From NCBI GenBank assembly GCA_964615975.1, contig CAZTTH010000057.1, positions 1 through 20,536 of the forward strand: a stretch of 20,536 nucleotides of DNA. The letters are read 5' to 3'. Positions within the stretch are counted from its first letter, which is position 1. Each line of letters begins with the position of its first letter. The notes beneath the pieces were generated by a model. That model did not search any database and was not told the DNA's origin. It saw only the letters and a list, made by a program, of their open reading frames with translations. This document shows positions 15,274 through 20,536 of the stretch, piece by piece. This stretch comes from CAZTTH01 sp964615975 (GTDB taxonomy: Bacteria > Verrucomicrobiota > Lentisphaeria > JABSQK01 > JAJFLO01). The position numbers were made by a program, and so were the translations under genes.

Positions 15274-17445
15274 ATGCGGTTTCTTAAGTTTTTTATCGTC
15301 GGGGTCATCCTGGCTCCAGTATTGGGAACATTGGCCGCCGATCATCCAGTGACCGCCAGCGTTATCGCTGAAGTTAAATCCATTCAACCGGGCAAACCCT
15401 TCACCGTTGCGGTTCGGCTGGAGATTGCCGAGAATTGGCATACCTATTGGCAAAATCCCGGTGGCGATGTCGGTTATCCGACTACGATCGAGTGGGCATT
15501 GCCGACAGGATTCATTGCCGGACCGATTCAATGGCCATATCCCGAGAAAATTGTCGATGATCTCATTGAAGGTGAACCGCCACTGGTCAGTTATGGCTAT
15601 GAAAATGAGGTGCTCCTGTTAACGGACATTACCCCTCCTGGCACCATGGCATACAATTCACCGACTGTGACCGTGAAAGCCAATATCAAATGGTTAGTCT
15701 GCGAGACCATGTGTATTCCCGGCTCCGCTGAGATCGAGCTGACTCTGCCCATTGATCACACCAGCCCGGAGCTGGATGAACGTTGGACGACACTATTTGA
15801 TAGCGCCAGGAACAATCTCCCTTTCATCTCTACCGCCTGGCAATCAACGGCAAATATTGAAAGAGATAAGATCCGATTATTGTTGACACCGCCGCCGGCG
15901 ATTTCAGTGACACACATCAGCTTCATCCCCGCCACTAAAAATCAAATCGCTGATTCCATGGATCAACTCCTGGATAAACAAGGAGATAATTATGTATTAA
16001 CACTTTCCCTGCCGTTAAATCTGACACCAGAGAACTCCCCCCCAGAGTTGCTTGCGGGACTGCTCATTGCCGAGCCGGATTGGGGGGGGCCGGATCACCG
16101 CCGCGCCTGGGAAATCACATTGCCATTGAATTCACACCATGATCCCAAAGACATCCCCGCGGAGCTCCAACCTGCGATCATTCCGGCCCAATCTCCACCT
16201 TCAATTCGTGCGTATCTCATCATGTGTCTTTTTGCATTTGCGGGCGGGCTGATACTCAACCTCATGCCCTGTGTATTGCCGATTTTATCCATCAAGGTAC
16301 TTGGTTTGGTGAAAAAAGCTGGTGGCGCCAGAGCCACGCTCCTGCGCCATGGCGCCACATATACTGCCGGGGTGTTGCTTTCCTTTTGGATATTGGCAGG
16401 AATTCTTTTGGCATTAAAAGCAGGAGGAAAAGCAGTTGGGTGGGGATTTCAATTGCAATCGCCAGCCTTTCTGATCACGATCATTGCCTTGTTGTTTTTA
16501 ATGGCATTAAGCTTATTCGGTGTTTTTGAGATTGGCACTTCATTGATTGGCATTGGCGCTGGTTACTCCAACCGCAATGAATACTGGGCTTCATTCAATA
16601 CCGGCATCCTGGCAGTCATTGTCGCCTCACCCTGTACCGCGCCCTATATGGGAGCGGCAATCCCTTTTGCCCTGGCACAATCACCCGTGATCGCGCTGCT
16701 TATTTTTACCTTTCTTGGTTTGGGCTTGGCAATGCCCTATCTTGTGCTGGTGGCTTATCCGCCATTGTTAAGATATCTCCCCAAGCCCGGCGAGTGGATG
16801 GAGTCGTTCAAGCAATTCATGGGCTTTCTCCTGGCAATTACTGTGGTCTGGCTATTATGGGTGCTCGGCTCACTCATCGGCAATAACGGATTAGGTCGGA
16901 TGTTATTGGCATTGGTTATTATCGGCATGAGTGGCTGGATTCTCGGACGGTGGGCAACTCCGGTCCGCAGCCGCATCTCCAGAATAATGGCACGAATCTT
17001 AGCCACATTGTTACTTGTCAGTTCAATGGCTTATGTCTATCGCTATACGCCACCTGAGATAAGGATGAAAGCGGGGAACAAAACCGCCACCCTTCACCCA
17101 ACAATTTGGCAACCATATTCGCAGACGCGCGTTGCCGAACTCGTCGCTGCGGGAAAACCGGTTTTTATCGACTTCACTGCCGATTGGTGCCTGACCTGCA
17201 AGGTCAATGAAAGCATCGCCTTTCGCCCCAATGTCATGCACCGTTTTGAGGAATTGGGCGTAACCTTGTTCAAGGCGGATTTTACCCACAATAATCTTGA
17301 GATTGCCCTGGCGCTGGCACGTTATGGTCGTTCCGGTGTACCGCTTTATGTGCTCTATCCAGCCAAGACCTCTCAAGCTGATCCCATAATTTTACCTCAG
17401 ATCCTCACGCCACAAATAATTTTGGACGCACTTGAAAATATTTGA
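15274..17445 (+). CDS. ScsB/DsbD-type transmembrane thiol-disulfide reductase
   Basis: An inner-membrane protein of about 723 residues that carries electrons from cytoplasmic thioredoxin to periplasmic thiols. In order: signal peptide (MRFLKFF...LAA), an N-terminal periplasmic domain with the Cys pair CETMC (about 143 and 147), and a membrane core of about eight helices. The core holds MPCVLPIL (Cys about 333) and ASPCTAPYMG (Cys about 454). A C-terminal thioredoxin domain has ADWCLTCK (Cys 639 and 642). All six Cys of the relay are present. The WLVCETMC segment and the NWHTYWQNPGG region are ScsB-like rather than E. coli DsbD-like. ATG 15241 and 15268 are in frame upstream; 15274 has AGGGTGG eight bases before it and the tidiest signal peptide. 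No ScsC or ScsD partner or metal-response gene is adjacent. Confidence 0.92.
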   Translation: MRFLKFFIVGVILAPVLGTLAADHPVTASVIAEVKSIQPGKPFTVAVRLEIAENWHTYWQNPGGDVGYPTTIEWALPTGFIAGPIQWPYPEKIVDDLIEGEPPLVSYGYENEVLLLTDITPPGTMAYNSPTVTVKANIKWLVCETMCIPGSAEIELTLPIDHTSPELDERWTTLFDSARNNLPFISTAWQSTANIERDKIRLLLTPPPAISVTHISFIPATKNQIADSMDQLLDKQGDNYVLTLSLPLNLTPENSPPELLAGLLIAEPDWGGPDHRRAWEITLPLNSHHDPKDIPAELQPAIIPAQSPPSIRAYLIMCLFAFAGGLILNLMPCVLPILSIKVLGLVKKAGGARATLLRHGATYTAGVLLSFWILAGILLALKAGGKAVGWGFQLQSPAFLITIIALLFLMALSLFGVFEIGTSLIGIGAGYSNRNEYWASFNTGILAVIVASPCTAPYMGAAIPFALAQSPVIALLIFTFLGLGLAMPYLVLVAYPPLLRYLPKPGEWMESFKQFMGFLLAITVVWLLWVLGSLIGNNGLGRMLLALVIIGMSGWILGRWATPVRSRISRIMARILATLLLVSSMAYVYRYTPPEIRMKAGNKTATLHPTIWQPYSQTRVAELVAAGKPVFIDFTADWCLTCKVNESIAFRPNVMHRFEELGVTLFKADFTHNNLEIALALARYGRSGVPLYVLYPAKTSQADPIILPQILTPQIILDALENI

Positions 17446-17658
17446 TCGACGCCGCAATATCACAAAATCGTATCGGTCGTATTCAATTAAACGCAATTGG
17501 TAAATCAATACGAAAATTTGGAGAAGGTGTACATGCCGGCAGATCATACCTCTTGACATCCGCTGAAAGGCAATGAGTGGATTGATTGCCAATTATTTTA
17601 CTAATTTTTTAGTATTAAAACACTGCTGATTCACGAAATCGGGACTGGTTAACTGCTT
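17446..17658. other. Gap upstream of gmk
   Basis: About 210 bases with no gene. TTGACA occurs at 17553-17558 but has no matching -10. A weak repeat ACTAA-TTTT-TTAGT lies near 17600. The gmk promoter may be here, but it cannot be placed. Confidence 0.4.
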
Positions 17659-18303
17659 ATGAATGCGTCAACACAATCACATCGATTTGGCATTGTTTTC
17701 GTTATTTCCGGTCCGAGCGGCGCGGGCAAAAGTTCCGTCTGCAACATGTTGATGGAAACCGATCCCTATCTTCATTTTTCAATATCCTGCACCACCCGGT
17801 CACAACGCCCTGGAGAACATCATGGCAAGGATTATTATTTTATCAGCAGCGATGAGTTTCAAGAACGTATTGAGCGCCAGGAATTTATTGAACACGCAGA
17901 GGTTCATGGTCACCGCTATGGGACACTGCGATCCGAAGTCGACCGATTTATCGAAATTGGCCAAGATGTAATATTGGATATCGATGTCCAGGGAGCCATT
18001 AATCTTCGCAAGATCGAGCAATCGGCCAGCACCATGCGATCGGTGATCAACTACAGTTATATACTTCTGGCGCCACCTTCTTATCAAGAACTGGCGAAAC
18101 GTCTGCATGAACGAAAAACCGATACTGCCGAAGTCATACAGCGGCGCTTGACTACTGCTCGCAATGAGCTTGCCCAATGGCGACGATATGACTACCTGAT
18201 TATCAATCAAAATCTGACTGATACCATTGCCACTATTTCAGCCATTGTGACTGCGGAACGTGCCAAAACACGAATTCTCAAAGCCAGTGACCCCTGGGCA
18301 TAG
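17659..18303 (+). CDS. gmk: Guanylate kinase
   Basis: A 214-residue cytoplasmic enzyme converting GMP plus ATP to GDP plus ADP, essential for GTP supply and GMP recycling. The P-loop is GPSGAGKSS (18-26). The GMP-binding segment TTRSQRPGEHHGKDYYF (45-61) and IEHAEVHGHRYGT (77-89, usually YYGT) follow, then LDIDVQG (106-112) and the lid region with RLHERKTDTAEVIQRRL. Length is normal, slightly long because of an 8-10 residue N-terminal extension. Start ATG 17659 has only a weak Shine-Dalgarno. In many bacteria rpoZ follows gmk; it does not here. Confidence 0.96.
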   Translation: MNASTQSHRFGIVFVISGPSGAGKSSVCNMLMETDPYLHFSISCTTRSQRPGEHHGKDYYFISSDEFQERIERQEFIEHAEVHGHRYGTLRSEVDRFIEIGQDVILDIDVQGAINLRKIEQSASTMRSVINYSYILLAPPSYQELAKRLHERKTDTAEVIQRRLTTARNELAQWRRYDYLIINQNLTDTIATISAIVTAERAKTRILKASDPWA

Positions 18304-18466
18304 ATATTCTCTGGTAATGGACTTCAGCGGGCAAGCATGTCTACCTACTTGTAAAGGAGTCAGAGTGACCATCTCCCCGATTGTGAAAGGCGCTTAACCA
18401 AGACCTGAATATTGTATCGTTTTATATAATATAAGGGTGGCGATATAACCAGATGGGAATCAATCA

Positions 18467-18529
18467 TGGTATTCCAGCGCTAATTTTGGTATTCACATAA
18501 AACTTGTTATAATTGATTGCCATACCAAA
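18467..18529. repeat. TGGTATTC direct repeat with inverted copy
   Basis: TGGTATTC occurs at 18467-18474 and again at 18487-18494. The latter's TTTGGTAT (18485-18492) is inverted as ATACCAAA at 18522-18529. The repeats straddle the candidate promoter at 18486-18513 and could be a regulator-binding array. This is inference. Confidence 0.35.
18486..18513 (+). promoter_or_regulatory. Candidate promoter, distal
   Basis: TTGGTA, a 16-base spacer and a perfect TATAAT lie about 155 bases before the membrane-protein start. Confidence 0.4.
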
Positions 18530-18595
18530 TTATAAATTGAAATTGTTACCTTTTCAGATTGGCGATGATATTGATCATGATTGACTTCAAATGGC

Positions 18596-18625
18596 GTGAC
18601 ATCCCACCGCAGGGATAATTATAAT
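18596..18625 (+). promoter_or_regulatory. Candidate promoter, proximal
   Basis: GTGACA, an 18-base spacer and a perfect TATAAT lie 45 bases before the start codon, leaving room for the Shine-Dalgarno AAAGGA (18654-18659). Confidence 0.45.
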
Positions 18626-18669
18626 CAATTGCAATAATCAAATCTTTTATCATAAAGGACCATAGTTTG

Positions 18670-19641
18670 ATGGAATCCATTATCAATCTCCTGATATGGT
18701 GCTCGCTGATCATCATGCTTGTGGGATTTGCCTTCAACCTCAAGGTCAATTCCTCAAATGGTTTAATCGCCGGGATCAGCGCTGGGATCGTATTTTTTAT
18801 CAGTGTTGTCATTGGTTTTGGGTTATTGAATGCCCTGATTTATATCTCATTAGTGATGATGATTTTCGCGTTTTTATCCGGGCGGAAAAAGAAATCATTA
18901 TGGCCCAAGCCCATAGCGTTTATAAGTGGCATAATTGGTATTGCCGCAGCCTTAACCTATACCGTCGGGAAACTTAAAAAACCCGCGCATGTCAGCACCC
19001 AGATTCCAGAGGAATACATCAATCAAGTGGCTCTATCGGGGGGGTATGGATTAGGGGTTTACCTGGAAAATAAAGTGCGATCCAATGTGCTGGTGCTAAT
19101 TGATGAAAGTAGTGATGCGGCCGATGCTGATTTATTCATGAAAGGGTTATCCCAGGGGCTCAACGCACTGATTTATACCGTTGAGGTGAAAAAAATTGAT
19201 GTTGCCGGCTTGCGATTAAAATCCGCCCCCAATGAAATTCCGTCTCCTCCATCATCAGATAACGATGAAGCACCACTGCCCAGTCCACTCGCGGTCTCCA
19301 TAGTAGCCATCATCATCGAGAATCCTGATTGCAAACTGGTGGTTACAAACTTTTCATTGCCCATGGAGGCATTTGTATTTTTAAACCAAAAAATCAAACA
19401 ATTAAATCGCTCGTCAGCCCCCATGTTCGCACTTGTTGAACCGGATTTGGCAGCCATCGACCCTTTGATCAAATCCAAGCTCCTGATGGCTGCCATTGTG
19501 GGAAATCCCTCAGTCGGCAGATTTGATGAAAACACCAAAATCCCCAAAGACTTAAAAGATATATTTGTTAATAACTTCCTCTTGATCAATCCGGATAATT
19601 GGGAACAAATAAAAAAAGATCATCCTGAATTATTCATATAA
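18670..19641 (+). CDS. Membrane protein with C-terminal alpha/beta domain, unknown
   Basis: A 323-residue protein I do not recognise. Four predicted membrane helices occupy about 5-23, 31-50, 52-70 and 81-100, with a basic RKKK loop between the third and fourth. The remaining 220 residues are soluble. They consist of alternating strands and helices (SNVLVLIDES, AVSIVAIIIENP, LVVTNFSLP, PMFALVEPD) split by a Pro/Ser/Asp-rich linker near 190-210. That pattern is loosely like a periplasmic-binding or receiver-like sensory fold, but no motif settles it. ATG 18670 follows AAAGGA with good spacing. The prepilin/LamG gene starts 32 bases after its stop, so the two are probably one operon. Confidence 0.82.
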   Translation: MESIINLLIWCSLIIMLVGFAFNLKVNSSNGLIAGISAGIVFFISVVIGFGLLNALIYISLVMMIFAFLSGRKKKSLWPKPIAFISGIIGIAAALTYTVGKLKKPAHVSTQIPEEYINQVALSGGYGLGVYLENKVRSNVLVLIDESSDAADADLFMKGLSQGLNALIYTVEVKKIDVAGLRLKSAPNEIPSPPSSDNDEAPLPSPLAVSIVAIIIENPDCKLVVTNFSLPMEAFVFLNQKIKQLNRSSAPMFALVEPDLAAIDPLIKSKLLMAAIVGNPSVGRFDENTKIPKDLKDIFVNNFLLINPDNWEQIKKDHPELFI

Positions 19642-19673
19642 TCACAAAACCCTGCATATCCCGTGGAGGAATT

Positions 19674-20536
19674 ATGAAAGTTATAAAAAGTAAACGGAAA
19701 CCAACACTTAGCCATTTTTCTCTCATCGAGCTCTTGGTTGTCATCAGCATTATCGCAGTCCTGACAGCGATGCTGATGCCCGGGGTCAGCAAAGCCCGTT
19801 CATCCGCCCGATTCAGTCGTTGGCAAGGATTCACCCATGATCTGAGATCTAATACAGATGTCATATTGTTATTTAATCTGGTGACTACCGGTGAAACCGT
19901 CATGGAAAATCAAGCTGTTGGCAATCCCATGTTGACCGCGCAACTGGTCGAGCAATATAAAGGTACAATTGCCGGCGCCACCTGGGTTACCAATGGCGGT
20001 CGTTGGTATGGCAAGACCACCCTATATTTTGATGGTACAAGTGATCGGGTTGTCTGCAGTAACTTCAAGGGCATATTAAGATCTCTTCCCCGAGCGATTA
20101 CAACCTGGATCAAAACAACCTCAGTCGCAACGCAATATATTTGCTCCTGGGGACAAGCCTCCCCGGGCAATGCCTGGGCGCTGGCGGTGTCAAACACAGG
20201 AAGAATCATGCAGTCATGTGATGGGGGACGAATTGAAGGCAATCGAGTAATAAATGACGGCGAATGGCACCATGTGGCCTCAGTCTTCAACGATGATGGA
20301 TCTGCCAATCTCCAAGATACATTGCTTTATGTTGATGGTCGACTTGATGCTCAATTCGGTGGCTCTCCAGCTCCAACCCATGCGGATAGCGTTGTTATTG
20401 ACACACTTGACAATGTCAGTTTTCGGATCGGAGCCTACCTGGATAACAGTGGTGAATTTACCGGATATATTGATGAGTTTATCCTTTATACCACCGATTT
20501 GACTGCGGGTGAAATTCATGGGATTTTTGAAATGGG
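19674..20536 (+). CDS. Prepilin-type protein with LamG domain (partial, runs off window)
   Basis: An uninterrupted frame with an ideal GGAGGA site (19665-19670) before ATG 19674; 287 codons are seen and no stop. The N terminus is basic (MKVIKSKRK), then SHFSLIELLVVISIIAVL, the type IV prepilin methylation/cleavage signature with the invariant Glu at +5. The residue before the cleavage site is His14, not Gly. A single helix continues to PGVSKARSSARF. From about 110 a LamG/concanavalin-like domain begins: FDGTSDRVVC, WHHVASVFND, LLYVDGRLD, FRIGAYL, GYIDEFILYT. Likely inserted in the inner membrane by its helix, processed by a PilD-type peptidase, with the LamG domain binding a glycan or protein outside. 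Families like this are strongly expanded in Lentisphaerota. Confidence 0.88.
   Translation, partial: MKVIKSKRKPTLSHFSLIELLVVISIIAVLTAMLMPGVSKARSSARFSRWQGFTHDLRSNTDVILLFNLVTTGETVMENQAVGNPMLTAQLVEQYKGTIAGATWVTNGGRWYGKTTLYFDGTSDRVVCSNFKGILRSLPRAITTWIKTTSVATQYICSWGQASPGNAWALAVSNTGRIMQSCDGGRIEGNRVINDGEWHHVASVFNDDGSANLQDTLLYVDGRLDAQFGGSPAPTHADSVVIDTLDNVSFRIGAYLDNSGEFTGYIDEFILYTTDLTAGEIHGIFEM

Larger units (their letters stand above)
18304..18669. other. Intergenic region between gmk and the membrane-protein gene
   Basis: About 365 AT-rich bases. It holds a strong Shine-Dalgarno (AAAGGAG, 18353-18359) ahead of a 10-codon GTG frame ending at 18397, two candidate promoters listed separately, and three copies of TGGTAT. 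No longer gene is visible. Confidence 0.6.

Noticed and set aside
17553..17581. Perfect TTGACA upstream of gmk as a promoter.
   Set aside because: At 16-18 base spacing there is no hexamer resembling TATAAT.

Overview
The window looks like a bacterial chromosome segment of moderate GC from a Gram-negative organism. The cell-envelope evidence is a DsbD/ScsB-type disulfide reductase, an exported protein with a signal peptide, and a type IV prepilin-like protein. The last gene combines an N-terminal SLIELLVVISIIAVL methylation motif with a LamG domain. Such genes are very common in Lentisphaerota and neighbouring PVC lineages, so that affiliation is my best guess, but it is an inference from one gene and style of content. 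There is no phage, plasmid or CRISPR signature. The only mobile DNA is one IS1634-type insertion sequence.

Layout. 1-1360 (minus): tRNA-Cys with encoded CCA and a class I/II PLP aminotransferase. 1360-1718: a gene-free stretch unusually dense in perfect inverted repeats. 1719-4280 (plus): HrpB-type DEAH helicase. 4543-6483: the insertion sequence, with imperfect terminal inverted repeats, whose transposase has lost the second catalytic Asp. 6643-7869 (plus): HI0933/BaiN-type flavoprotein. 7919-9622 (minus): exported zinc-ribbon/coiled-coil protein of unknown function. 9778-10845 (plus): aldo/keto reductase.

10910-14860 (minus): a cluster read right to left. It holds two tandem receiver-Ser/Thr kinase fusion proteins, then a GtrB/DPM1-like membrane glycosyltransferase. 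15274-17445 (plus): ScsB/DsbD. 17659-18303 (plus): guanylate kinase. 18670-20536 (plus): an unrecognised four-helix membrane protein, then the prepilin/LamG gene, which runs off the window.

The most interesting content is the kinase pair. The first protein has a canonical kinase but a receiver lacking the phospho-acceptor Asp and the switch Lys. The second has an intact receiver but a kinase whose glycine-rich loop is degraded. The damage is reciprocal, and a good sigma70-type promoter lies between the genes. This suggests a two-protein signalling module in which one partner senses phosphorylation and the other does the phosphorylating. The rest is housekeeping or generic metabolism with no evident pathway link between neighbours.
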